Part shown: in pieces, positions 9,089-16,741 of the stretch
How the letters are laid out: each line of letters begins with the position of its first letter
Position numbering within the stretch: position 1 is the first letter of the stretch
Origin: DAONJL01 sp035405645 [NCBI: bacterium]
GTDB taxonomy: Bacteria > JAGOBX01 > DAONJL01
Assembly: GCA_035405645.1 (NCBI GenBank)
Contig: DAONJL010000039.1
Location: forward strand, 1 to 24,963
DNA length: 24,963 bases
Direction: 5' to 3'
The notes under the pieces: generated by a model
Seen by the model: only the letters and a program-made list of their open reading frames with translations
The model's database searches: none
What the model was told of the DNA's origin: nothing
Translations under genes and position numbers: made by a program

Positions 9089-10489
9089 CTATTCATTTAC
9101 CTGTTTTAAAATTTCCTGTTCAATTTTTATAGCAGCATCTTTAAATGCCTGTTCAACTGTTTTATCGCCTTTAAGTGCTAAAGCCATTTCAGGATTAACA
9201 ATATCAGATTCCATAAGACCATATAACGGAACAAGCGGTGGTACTTTTGCAAAAAGTAATTGTTGCATAAAAATTTTTATTTCAGGAATAACAGCAGTAT
9301 CAGCCATAATAACATCATACGCTTTAAGATTGATAGGAATTTGACCAAGTGATTTTGACCAGAAAATTTGATTTTCTTTTCCAGTAACATAATTTATAAA
9401 TTCATAAGCAACTTCTTTATATTTTGAATTTCTAAAAATAACTAAATTATTGCCACCGATATTTGTTGATGTTGTTATTTCTTTATGATATTCTTCATCT
9501 GTTGCGTTTTCTGGAATTAATTTAAGTTTTATTGCATCTTGTTTTGTAGGTTTAGGAATTAAAGAAACGGCATAATTTATACCGCTATCTTTAAATCTTT
9601 GAATCATCCATGGACCAATTAAAATCATAGCATAGACTTTATTTATAAATCCCTGGTCAGGACCAATAGCACCCGCCCGCCACGCACCTGCTTCTATTTT
9701 ATGTTTTTGATATAAATCAACTTTTCGCTGAAAAGCATAAATAGCACGCTCATCAGTTATATTACAATATTTTTTTCCATCAGGACCTTTTTTAATTATT
9801 TCAGCTTTATACATATTAAAAAATGGCAAAGTGAACCATAAACTATTAGCCATAGCAAAACCATAAATATTTTTCTTTTCATCAGTAAGAACTTTAGCAT
9901 ATTTAATAAATTCATCCCAATCTTCTGGTGCTTTATTTGGGTCTAAACCTGCTGCTTTTAATTCAGCTGATTTTTCTCTAAATAAATCAAGATTTCTAAA
10001 TAAAGCTAAACAGGTGGTCTGCTCTGGTAGACCATATAAATGTTCTTCGCCTTTTATATCAATAATATTAGAATTAAAAGGGGCTTCAATATAATCTTTT
10101 CTTTTTTCTTCAATTGATTTTGCGTCAAAATTAGGTAATTTATCAAGCGGTTCAATAACTTTGTGATATGCTAATTCAATAACTTTCAGTGCATCAACAC
10201 GAGCAATATCAGGATTTATTCTTGCAAGACAGGCAGTTTTAATATTATCAACAAGCGCATCAAAAGGAACTCTATCAGCAATGATTTCAATATCTTTATT
10301 ATATTTTTCTTTATAATATTTTTTAAAATTTTCTATAACCTGTAAAAATACATTATGCTCTTCATTATTATAAGTTTCCCATACTTTTAAAATGATTTTT
10401 TCATCTTCTGATTTTTTTAATTTTGCACAACTAAAAATAAATGCAAGTAATAAAAATGGTATTAAGAGAACTATTTTTTTTCGTTTCAT
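9089..10489 (-). CDS. Sugar ABC transporter substrate-binding lipoprotein (CUT1/MalE-UgpB type)
   Basis: This 466-residue extracellular solute-binding protein would deliver ligand to the two permeases encoded upstream. The N-terminus is a lipoprotein signal (KRKK, hydrophobic 6-19, then IFSC with Cys21 as the likely lipidated residue). The body has family-1 binding-protein features: a nucleus around VWETYNNEE at about 36-44, IARVDALKVIELA, GLPEQTTCLALFRN, PEDWDEFIKYAKVL, and a C-terminal helical region with EQAFKDAAIKIEQEIL. The start has an AAAGGAG SD. It lies 20 bp after the second permease. The presence of CBM48 domains in its neighbours favours a maltodextrin or other alpha-glucan ligand, but the sequence alone does not fix it. 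Confidence 0.9.
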   Translation of the reverse strand: MKRKKIVLLIPFLLLAFIFSCAKLKKSEDEKIILKVWETYNNEEHNVFLQVIENFKKYYKEKYNKDIEIIADRVPFDALVDNIKTACLARINPDIARVDALKVIELAYHKVIEPLDKLPNFDAKSIEEKRKDYIEAPFNSNIIDIKGEEHLYGLPEQTTCLALFRNLDLFREKSAELKAAGLDPNKAPEDWDEFIKYAKVLTDEKKNIYGFAMANSLWFTLPFFNMYKAEIIKKGPDGKKYCNITDERAIYAFQRKVDLYQKHKIEAGAWRAGAIGPDQGFINKVYAMILIGPWMIQRFKDSGINYAVSLIPKPTKQDAIKLKLIPENATDEEYHKEITTSTNIGGNNLVIFRNSKYKEVAYEFINYVTGKENQIFWSKSLGQIPINLKAYDVIMADTAVIPEIKIFMQQLLFAKVPPLVPLYGLMESDIVNPEMALALKGDKTVEQAFKDAAIKIEQEILKQVNE

Positions 10490-10509
10490 ATTTTGCTCCT
10501 TTAAAAAAA

Positions 10510-11865
10510 TTATTCTTTTACTGCACCCTGTGTCATTCCTTCAATGAAAAATCTTTGAGCAACTAAAAATAAGATAGCAATAGGAAGAATAGAAAAACAA
10601 GCACCTGCCATCATCAGTTCCCAATCAGTTGCATATTGTCCTCTAAATAAAGCAAGACCAACTGGTAAAGTTCTATAAGGCGAATTTGGAGTATTAACAA
10701 TTAATTGCCACAAGAAGTTTGACCATTGACCAATAAAAGTCAAAAGGAAAAGAGTAACAATAATAGGTAATGATAAAGGTAAAACAATAATTCTAAAAAC
10801 CTGTAATTCAGAAGCGCCATCAATTTTAGCAGCTTCAAACAAAGAATCAGGAATAGTTTTAATATATTGTGTTAAAAGGAAAAGACCAAATACATTACCT
10901 AAATGTGGAATAATCATAGCCCAATAACTATTTATCCAGCCAAGTTTATTAACAATAGCAAATTGCGGCACCATAAAAATCATACCTGGCACCATCATAG
11001 ATGCAAGAAGAATAAGAAAAAGTTTATCTTTAAAAATGAATTGTTTTTTTGCAAACGCATAACCACCGAGCAGGCAGAATAAAGAAGTGAGAAAAGCACA
11101 GCCAGTAGCAACAACTAATGAATTAAAGAAGAATCGACTGAACGGGAAATCAGGATTAAATAAAACTTTTTTAAAATTATCAAGAGTATAAAGTGAATTT
11201 AATGCTGTTTTAAAAGGAACTTCAAGAATAAATTTATAAGAATATTTACCTTCTGGTAATTCCATTAATGTTGTCCAATAACCTTCATCATCTTTTAATA
11301 AGTCAATTACTTTGCCTTGAAATTCAACAAAAACTTTTTTATATTGTGGTCCAAAATACTTGAAAAGGACTTTATTATTCTCTTTTATTTGTGTTGCATT
11401 ATTTAATTTTTTATTTGTAAAAATTCCTTTTTCACCAATTTCTAAAATTGAATTATCTGCTTTATTTGGATTATCAGGATCATAAATCCATTGGCTACCA
11501 TTAACAACAAATTTGTATTCTAATTTTCCAGCAGGTAAATCATTTAATTCGATACGCCAGATACCATTATCATTTTTTAACTGATTTTTTTCTTTATCCC
11601 AATTATTAAATGTGCCTGCAATTGTAACTGTTTGTGCTGATGGATTTATATATTCGAAAATAACTTTATTATTATATTTTTCAGTAAAATCAATAATATA
11701 TGAACTTGAATAACTTTCTGTTGAAGGAAAAAAAGTAAATTTCATTCCTTGCCCAATTTGTTTAAAAGCAGTGATAAGCATCCAGAATAAAGGTAAAAGA
11801 ACAATGATAACACCACAAATAAGAAATAAATGGATAAAAAAATTTCTTATATTATCACCTTTCAT
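10510..11865 (-). CDS. MalG-type sugar ABC permease with CBM48-like domains inserted in the first external loop
   Basis: The product is 451 residues against about 270-300 for typical MalG-type permeases; the excess is an insertion. Numbering is from the 11865 start. TM1 (about 8-32) ends in the usual FWMLITAFK. Residues about 55-220 are inserted before TLDNFKKVLF (227-236), where the normal permease resumes with NSLVVATG and later TM helices. The EAA loop (EAAKIDGA) begins at 344. The insert opens with a good CBM48/AMPK-beta domain (about 64-144): VTIAGTFNNW with W89, LEYKFVVNG with K118, and SQWIYDPDNP with W126. A weaker copy (about 154-215, ending LPEGKYSYKF) follows. The insert should face the periplasm. 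I chose the ATG at 11865 because GAGGTG precedes it; an in-frame ATG at 11877, which overlaps the upstream stop, lacks an SD and would add four residues. Confidence 0.9.
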   Translation of the reverse strand: MKGDNIRNFFIHLFLICGVIIVLLPLFWMLITAFKQIGQGMKFTFFPSTESYSSSYIIDFTEKYNNKVIFEYINPSAQTVTIAGTFNNWDKEKNQLKNDNGIWRIELNDLPAGKLEYKFVVNGSQWIYDPDNPNKADNSILEIGEKGIFTNKKLNNATQIKENNKVLFKYFGPQYKKVFVEFQGKVIDLLKDDEGYWTTLMELPEGKYSYKFILEVPFKTALNSLYTLDNFKKVLFNPDFPFSRFFFNSLVVATGCAFLTSLFCLLGGYAFAKKQFIFKDKLFLILLASMMVPGMIFMVPQFAIVNKLGWINSYWAMIIPHLGNVFGLFLLTQYIKTIPDSLFEAAKIDGASELQVFRIIVLPLSLPIIVTLFLLTFIGQWSNFLWQLIVNTPNSPYRTLPVGLALFRGQYATDWELMMAGACFSILPIAILFLVAQRFFIEGMTQGAVKE

Positions 11866-11869
11866 ATTA

Positions 11870-11875
11870 CACCTC
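11870..11875 (-). promoter_or_regulatory. Ribosome binding site deciding the MalG-type permease start
   Basis: GAGGTG followed by TAAT and ATG at 11865-11863. The upstream in-frame ATG (11877-11875) overlaps this site and has no SD of its own, so the internal ATG is preferred. Confidence 0.6.
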
Positions 11876-11876
11876 A

Positions 11877-12803
11877 TTATGTATTTTCTTTACCAACAAT
11901 TTTCATATTTATTATTGAAATAATGACTGTAATTATTAATAAACAATATGAAATAGCAGCAGCTCTACCGTAAAAAGTATTAACAAAATTTTTGTATAGA
12001 TAATAACCTGAAAGCGAAGCAACTGATACAGTTTCACCGAATATTTGGAATGGCGGACCACCAGTATTATTTGTCATAGCATAAATTTCAGTAAAGGCAT
12101 TTAATGCGCCAATTGTGCCTGTGATTAGCATAAAAATAATGATTGGTTTAACAAGCGGTAATGTAATATAAATTGTTTTTTGCCACCAATTACAACCATC
12201 TATATCTGCTGCTTCATAAATTGCTTCTGAAATATTTTGAATAGCAGTTAAAAATAATACCATACCAAAACCAGCACCTTTTAATACAAGTGCAATAGCA
12301 ATAGCAGGAAGGCAGAGATATTTGTTATCGAGAATCGTATTTTCTGAAAAATAAGTTATACCAATTTTATTTAATAGATAGTCAATTAAACCATATTTAG
12401 GACTTAAAAGCAAAGTCCAGATTAAACCAATAACAAGTAAATCAAGAACATTTGGTAAAAAATAAGCACTTCGATATGCTGATGTAAATTTTAATTTATT
12501 ATTAAGTAATAAAGCAAGTAATAAAGAAACAGCAATTCCTGTTGGTATTGTTAAAATTGCATAAATACCTGATGCAATAAGAGACCACCAGAATTTTTTG
12601 TCCTGCACAATATCAATATAATGTTGTAGACCAACGAATTTCATATCAGAAAACACATCATACCAATCTGAATAAATTGTATTTTTATGAAATGAAATGT
12701 AAAGAGAATAAATAATTGGATAGCCTAAAAAAACAATATAAACAATTAAAAATGGTAAAAGATACAAATAAGCAATAAATGTTTCTCTTTTTAATGAATT
12801 CAT
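11877..12803 (-). CDS. MalF/UgpA-type sugar ABC transporter permease
   Basis: This 308-residue inner-membrane protein is the first permease of a CUT1 family importer. It starts with the typical AYLYLLPFLIVYIVFLGYP, has about six TM helices, and has the EAA coupling loop near 197-208 (EAADIDGCNWWQ) that contacts the ATPase. An AAGGAGAAA SD precedes the start. It is the first gene after the predicted promoter at 12844-12873 and overlaps the possible upstream ATG of the next permease by one base. Its size is normal for the family, unlike its partner. No MsmX/UgpC-type ATPase gene is in the window; such importers often share one encoded elsewhere. Confidence 0.93.
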   Translation of the reverse strand: MNSLKRETFIAYLYLLPFLIVYIVFLGYPIIYSLYISFHKNTIYSDWYDVFSDMKFVGLQHYIDIVQDKKFWWSLIASGIYAILTIPTGIAVSLLLALLLNNKLKFTSAYRSAYFLPNVLDLLVIGLIWTLLLSPKYGLIDYLLNKIGITYFSENTILDNKYLCLPAIAIALVLKGAGFGMVLFLTAIQNISEAIYEAADIDGCNWWQKTIYITLPLVKPIIIFMLITGTIGALNAFTEIYAMTNNTGGPPFQIFGETVSVASLSGYYLYKNFVNTFYGRAAAISYCLLIITVIISIINMKIVGKENT

Positions 12804-12843
12804 TGTTTTTTTCTCCTTTTTAAAAATTATTACATATTTAAAA

Positions 12844-12873
12844 ATTTTATTTTATAAAAAATGTGATTGTCAA
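12844..12873 (-). promoter_or_regulatory. Predicted sigma-70-type promoter of the sugar transporter operon
   Basis: On the minus strand TTGACA (12873-12868, exact consensus) is followed after 18 bp by TAAAAT (12849-12844, 5 of 6). This would give a leader of about 35 bases with the SD before the start at 12803. AT-richness makes the -10 weak evidence; the exact -35 and the position support the call. Confidence 0.5.
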
Positions 12874-12883
12874 GAAAAATTAA

Positions 12884-13054
12884 AATAAAAAAGGAAAAGA
12901 ACAAGCAGATGATGGAAACAGCAAAAATAGAAAAATGGATATAAAATATCTTGATGATATACCAGAATTTTATGAATATTATTTAAAATACAAACTTCAA
13001 AAATATCAAATAACAATAAGAGATGTTAAAACAGGAACTTTATTTTTCTTTTAA
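12884..13054 (+). pseudogene. Internal fragment of a DDE (integrase-core) transposase
   Basis: The frame is open for 56 codons with no start signal or complete gene around it. It reads MDIKYLDDIPEFYEYY, then LQKYQITIRDVKTGTLFF, before TAA at 13052-13054. From memory of the family, integrase-core transposases of IS481-like type have a comparable stretch (VDVKYLTDIP, then Y-x-T-x-RDV-x-TG-x-LFF) with the first catalytic Asp in DIKYL. Only this middle piece remains. Another frame (KYNYFSYRVAEL) continues directly afterwards, which suggests a frameshift or a second remnant. It is the main content of the 405-bp gap between divergent genes. Confidence 0.65.
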
Positions 13055-13088
13055 ATATAATTATTTTTCTTATCGAGTGGCTGAACTT
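13053..13088 (+). repeat. 36-bp dispersed repeat, right copy
   Basis: Matches 55-90 at 33 of 36 bases. It directly adjoins the transposase fragment. It is followed at 13106-13117 by TGGACTGCACCC, a GC-rich word resembling insertion-element ends, although no matching inverted partner is visible in the window. Confidence 0.6.
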
Positions 13089-13142
13089 TCCGTTTTCAAT
13101 TTTCGTGGACTGCACCCTAAAAAATTTTTTATATTAAAATAC

Positions 13143-13171
13143 TTGACTAATAAAAAATAAAAAGTTAAAAT
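13143..13171 (+). promoter_or_regulatory. Predicted promoter for the LysM/FecR-scpAB operon
   Basis: TTGACT (13143-13148), a 17-bp spacer, then TAAAAT (13166-13171). The expected start site near 13178 leaves about 30 bases to the TTG start, with an SD between. The architecture mirrors the divergent promoter at 12844-12873 (same -10 sequence). Confidence 0.5.
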
Positions 13172-13193
13172 TTTATAATAATATTTTATTGTT

Positions 13194-13200
13194 AAGGGGG
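13194..13200 (+). promoter_or_regulatory. Ribosome binding site supporting a TTG start
   Basis: AAGGGGG lies 8 bases before TTG at 13209-13211. No ATG or GTG start in this frame sits near a better SD, and the TTG start gives a proper signal peptide (MKRDILFFLILFVLC). Confidence 0.65.
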
Positions 13201-13208
13201 TAATATTT

Positions 13209-15338
13209 TTGAAGAGAGATATTTTATTTTTTTTGATTTTATTTGTTTTATGCAATTTAATATATAGCGAAGAATTTAATACAATAAAAGTTCAGAAAGG
13301 TGAAACATTATGGTCATTAGCACAAAAGTATTTCAACGACCCTTTGAAGTGGCAAATATTAGCAAATATAAATAATATTGAAAATCCACATCATATATTA
13401 ACAGGAATTGAAATAAAAATACCTGTTGATAGTTCAACAATTCAAAGTTTATCGAAAACAGAGATAAGAGGAACAGTAAAAAGAAGACAAACAGAAATAA
13501 AAGAAAGTCAGGAAAAAGCAATAATACCGAGTCCAGAAAAAATAACAAAAGTTGATACAGAACAATTTTTAGAATTAAAAGAAATACCAAAAGATGGAAG
13601 TGAAATTGAGATAGCAGGACCAAAAGGTATAGAAACACCATATAAAGAAAAGAAAGCAACAATAACATACATTAAAGGTTCAGTAAAATTAAAAAATAAT
13701 ATTCAACGCATCTGGATAACTTTATTAAAACCAGGGGCTCCATTATATAAACAGGATATGCTTGAAACAGATGAGAATTCTGTTGCTATGGTTTCTTTTG
13801 AAGATGGTTCTTATATTAAGTTATTACCTAATTCATCAATTACATTAAATAAAACAGAATATGATAAAGTAGAGAATTCATTAATAACAATAGTAGAATT
13901 AAACTTTGGAAAAATAGAGGCAAATATAAGACCTGTTTCACCAATAAAACCAAATTTTAAAATTGCCTCAAAAAAAATAACAGCAGATGGAAAAGGTAAA
14001 TTTAATATTGGTAAAAATAAAGAACAGGATTTATTTATTGAAGTAATTGATGGAGAAGTAAAAGTGCAAAGTGAAAATCAGCAATTAAATATAACAAGTG
14101 GTAATGGCGCATTTATAGCAGCATCAGAAATGATACCATCAAAAGCAGAAAAATTATTACCACCACCAGCACTTGTTTCACCGCCTGATAAAGTTTATGT
14201 GAAATCATCAATACCTGAATTTCAATTTGCTGATGTAGAAAAAGCTGTAAAATACAAAATACAAATTGCAAAAGATGAAACATTTAATGTAATTGTATTA
14301 GAAGATGAATATATAACAGGTACAAAATATAAATCAAAAGCATTATTAGATGGTTATTATTATTGGCGTGTTGCATCTATAAATGCCAATGGTTTATGCG
14401 GTAATTTCAGCAAACCCAGAGTAATTAAAATTGATACTACCTCTCCACGAATTGTTATTTTATCGCCTGCAGAAGATGAAATAATTAAAACAAGATTTGC
14501 AAGAATTAAATGTACAACAGAACCAAATTATTCAATAAAAATAAATCAATATATTTATTATCCTGATAAAAAAGGGGAGATTGATGTAGAAGCAGAATTT
14601 CCTCAGGGAACAAATGTAGTATTATTTTCAGTAACAGATGAAGCAGGTAATATAACAAATTTATATAGAACATTTCATATGGATTATTATAATCAAATCA
14701 TAACAATTGATAATAATAATTATACAATAACAGATAAATGGTATGTTAATATATTTAATGCAGCAGGGCAAGTTATAATGAATGATAGATTTTATGAAGT
14801 TGAATTTGGTAGGTATCAACAGGAAGTAGAATTTAGTGCAGGTAATAATCATTTGATTTTAAGTTTGGAAAATATTGGTTATAAAGATATGCTTTTTATC
14901 TATGATTTTGATAAACCAATTTTAAAACAGTTACGAATACAGCCTTTAATAAAAGATGATATAGCGTATTTGAATATATTTTTAAAAGCAGAGGATAAGA
15001 CTTCAAGATTAGCAAAAAAAGCAGAACTTGTATTAGAAGAATATGCAAATATTTCAAATAGATATTTTGTTGAATTAGTTTACAGTGATATATTAAATGA
15101 ATATCAAGGTGTATTACAGGTTCGACCACAAGTATTAAATAAAGAATTATCAATTGCCTCAATTAAAGTAAAAGATATAATTGGTAATCAAACAGAAATT
15201 AGTTCTGGTTCATTTGAGCAACCATCAACACCATCAGATTTCTGGACAAAAGTAAAAACAGATTATAATGCATTTAAAGTAAAAAAAGGCATACCAGTAT
15301 TTTTATTATCTGCAACTGGTTTACTATTATTATTATAA
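13209..15338 (+). CDS. Exported LysM and FecR-domain envelope protein
   Basis: This 709-residue protein starts at TTG. Order of parts: signal peptide (1-20); one LysM peptidoglycan-binding domain (about 25-71, VQKGETLWSLAQKYFNDPLKW); a linker; a FecR-type beta domain (about 150-305, with ATITYIKGSVK, FEDGSYIKLLPNSSITL and IEVIDGEVKV); a fibronectin-like region (about 315-408, ending YYYWRVASINANGLCGNFS); an Ig-like segment (about 410-490, VLFSVTDEAGNI); a less clear beta-rich region; and a C-terminal hydrophobic stretch (about 692-709) that may anchor it. It probably binds the cell wall in the periplasm. Proteins combining LysM, FecR and Ig-like modules occur in several uncultured Gram-negative phyla; their role is unknown. 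It is the first gene of the plus-strand operon, 7 bp before scpA. Confidence 0.85.
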   Translation: MKRDILFFLILFVLCNLIYSEEFNTIKVQKGETLWSLAQKYFNDPLKWQILANINNIENPHHILTGIEIKIPVDSSTIQSLSKTEIRGTVKRRQTEIKESQEKAIIPSPEKITKVDTEQFLELKEIPKDGSEIEIAGPKGIETPYKEKKATITYIKGSVKLKNNIQRIWITLLKPGAPLYKQDMLETDENSVAMVSFEDGSYIKLLPNSSITLNKTEYDKVENSLITIVELNFGKIEANIRPVSPIKPNFKIASKKITADGKGKFNIGKNKEQDLFIEVIDGEVKVQSENQQLNITSGNGAFIAASEMIPSKAEKLLPPPALVSPPDKVYVKSSIPEFQFADVEKAVKYKIQIAKDETFNVIVLEDEYITGTKYKSKALLDGYYYWRVASINANGLCGNFSKPRVIKIDTTSPRIVILSPAEDEIIKTRFARIKCTTEPNYSIKINQYIYYPDKKGEIDVEAEFPQGTNVVLFSVTDEAGNITNLYRTFHMDYYNQIITIDNNNYTITDKWYVNIFNAAGQVIMNDRFYEVEFGRYQQEVEFSAGNNHLILSLENIGYKDMLFIYDFDKPILKQLRIQPLIKDDIAYLNIFLKAEDKTSRLAKKAELVLEEYANISNRYFVELVYSDILNEYQGVLQVRPQVLNKELSIASIKVKDIIGNQTEISSGSFEQPSTPSDFWTKVKTDYNAFKVKKGIPVFLLSATGLLLLL

Positions 15339-15345
15339 AATTATT

Positions 15346-16065
15346 ATGTATCAAGTAAAGTTAGAAGTTTTTGAAGGTCCTTTTGATTTATTACTTCATC
15401 TTATTAAAATTAATGAGATTGATATATATGAGATTCCTATTGGTTTAATTACTGCACAATATCTTGAATATTTAGAATTAATGAAAGAATGTGATATTGA
15501 ATTATCAAGTGAATTTTTAATAATAGCAGCAGAATTATTAAAGATAAAATCAGCAATGTTATTGCCACAGGATGAAAAAGCAAAAGCAGAAATAGAAGAA
15601 TTAAAACAGAATTTTATAAATAGAATTATTGAGTACAAGAAATATAAAGAAGTAGCAGTTAAATTAGAGTTAATGGCAGAAGAACAAAGTGATTATTATA
15701 AAAAACCAGCAACAATAGATAAAGAAATATTACAGGGTGATATTGAATATGTAGAAGTTGATTTATTTACTTTATTACAGGCATATAAAAATTTTTTAGA
15801 AAATTTTGAAAAGAGAAAACCACCAGTTATTAAAGGTGTAAAATATACTGTTGAAGAAAAAATAGATTATATATTAAAAAAATTAAATAATAATCAAATG
15901 ATTAAATTTAGTGATATGTTTTATGAAGCAGAATCTAAATTAGAAATAGTTGTAATTTTTATTGCTTTATTGGAGTTAATTAAATTACAAAAAATTCGTG
16001 CCTGTCAGACAAAAGAATTTGATGAAATTTATATAACAAAAAAAGAAGAGGTAATCAGTGCATAA
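15346..16065 (+). CDS. scpA: Segregation and condensation protein A
   Basis: ScpA is the kleisin of the bacterial SMC condensin: it bridges the SMC heads and binds a ScpB dimer to organise the chromosome. The 239-residue length fits. The N-terminus has the hallmark LEVFEGPFDLLLHLIKINEIDIYEIPI, then TAQYLEYLELM and SSEFLIIAAELLKIKSAMLLP. The C-terminal winged helix (about 165-232) contains DYILKKL and ALLELIKLQKI, the SMC-head contact. There is no convincing SD before this ATG, which lies 7 bp after the LysM/FecR stop, so translation is probably coupled. It overlaps scpB by 8 bp. smc is not in the window. Confidence 0.95.
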   Translation: MYQVKLEVFEGPFDLLLHLIKINEIDIYEIPIGLITAQYLEYLELMKECDIELSSEFLIIAAELLKIKSAMLLPQDEKAKAEIEELKQNFINRIIEYKKYKEVAVKLELMAEEQSDYYKKPATIDKEILQGDIEYVEVDLFTLLQAYKNFLENFEKRKPPVIKGVKYTVEEKIDYILKKLNNNQMIKFSDMFYEAESKLEIVVIFIALLELIKLQKIRACQTKEFDEIYITKKEEVISA

Positions 16066-16741
16066 TATGGAAATGGAAATTAAAAAAGTTAAAAGTATTA
16101 TTGAAGCAATGTTGTTTGTATCTGGAAAACCTGTGGAATATAATATTTTTAAAAATGTTTTAGAAATACCATTAAAAGATGTTCGAGAAGCAATTGAGTA
16201 TTTGAATAAAGAATATGAAGATAAAGGTAGTAGTTTAGCAGTAATAGAAATTGCCGAAGGTTTTCAATTAATTACAAGACCAGAATATTCATATTGGTTG
16301 AAAAAAATGTTTGGTCATAAAAAGGTATTGCGATTACCTGCAACATCACTTGAAACACTTGCAATTATAGCATATAAACAACCTATAACAAAAGCAGAAA
16401 TCGATGAAATACGTGGTGTTAATTCTGATGGTGTGATAAAAAATTTACTTTCAAAAAAAATGATTAAAATTGTTGGAAGAAAAGAAGTAATTGGAAGACC
16501 ATTATTATATGGCACTACAAAAGAATTTTTAGAATATTTTGGTTTGCGTTCTTTGAATGATTTACCAGATGAGAATGAACTAAATATTTTATTAAGTGAA
16601 AAAGTGATAGAAGAAGAAGATGTAAATGAAGTTCAGAAAATTGAGTCTGCCAATATAGAAGAAAATGAGATAAATGAAAATGATGAAATAAATAAAATTG
16701 AAGAAAGTGATGAGGTAAAAGAAAATGGAATTACAGAATAA
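16058..16741 (+). CDS. scpB: Segregation and condensation protein B
   Basis: ScpB is the winged-helix partner of ScpA in the SMC-ScpAB complex. The 227 residues start at GTG, with AAGAGG seven bases upstream; an ATG three codons later is possible but is less well spaced. Hallmarks: KSIIEAMLFVSGKPV near the N-terminus, GFQLITRPEY, then LPATSLETLAIIAYKQPITKAEIDEIRGVNSDGVIKNLL and GRPLLYGTTKEFLEYFGL. The last 50 or so residues are an acidic Glu/Asn-rich tail, longer than in a minimal ScpB and probably disordered. It overlaps scpA by 8 bp and the CheX-like gene by 17 bp. Confidence 0.95.
   Translation: MHNMEMEIKKVKSIIEAMLFVSGKPVEYNIFKNVLEIPLKDVREAIEYLNKEYEDKGSSLAVIEIAEGFQLITRPEYSYWLKKMFGHKKVLRLPATSLETLAIIAYKQPITKAEIDEIRGVNSDGVIKNLLSKKMIKIVGRKEVIGRPLLYGTTKEFLEYFGLRSLNDLPDENELNILLSEKVIEEEDVNEVQKIESANIEENEINENDEINKIEESDEVKENGITE

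Noticed and set aside
11875-11877. Upstream ATG as the start of the MalG-type permease
   Set aside because: It overlaps the stop of the first permease and has no SD, whereas the ATG four codons later has GAGGTG in front; kept only as an alternative.
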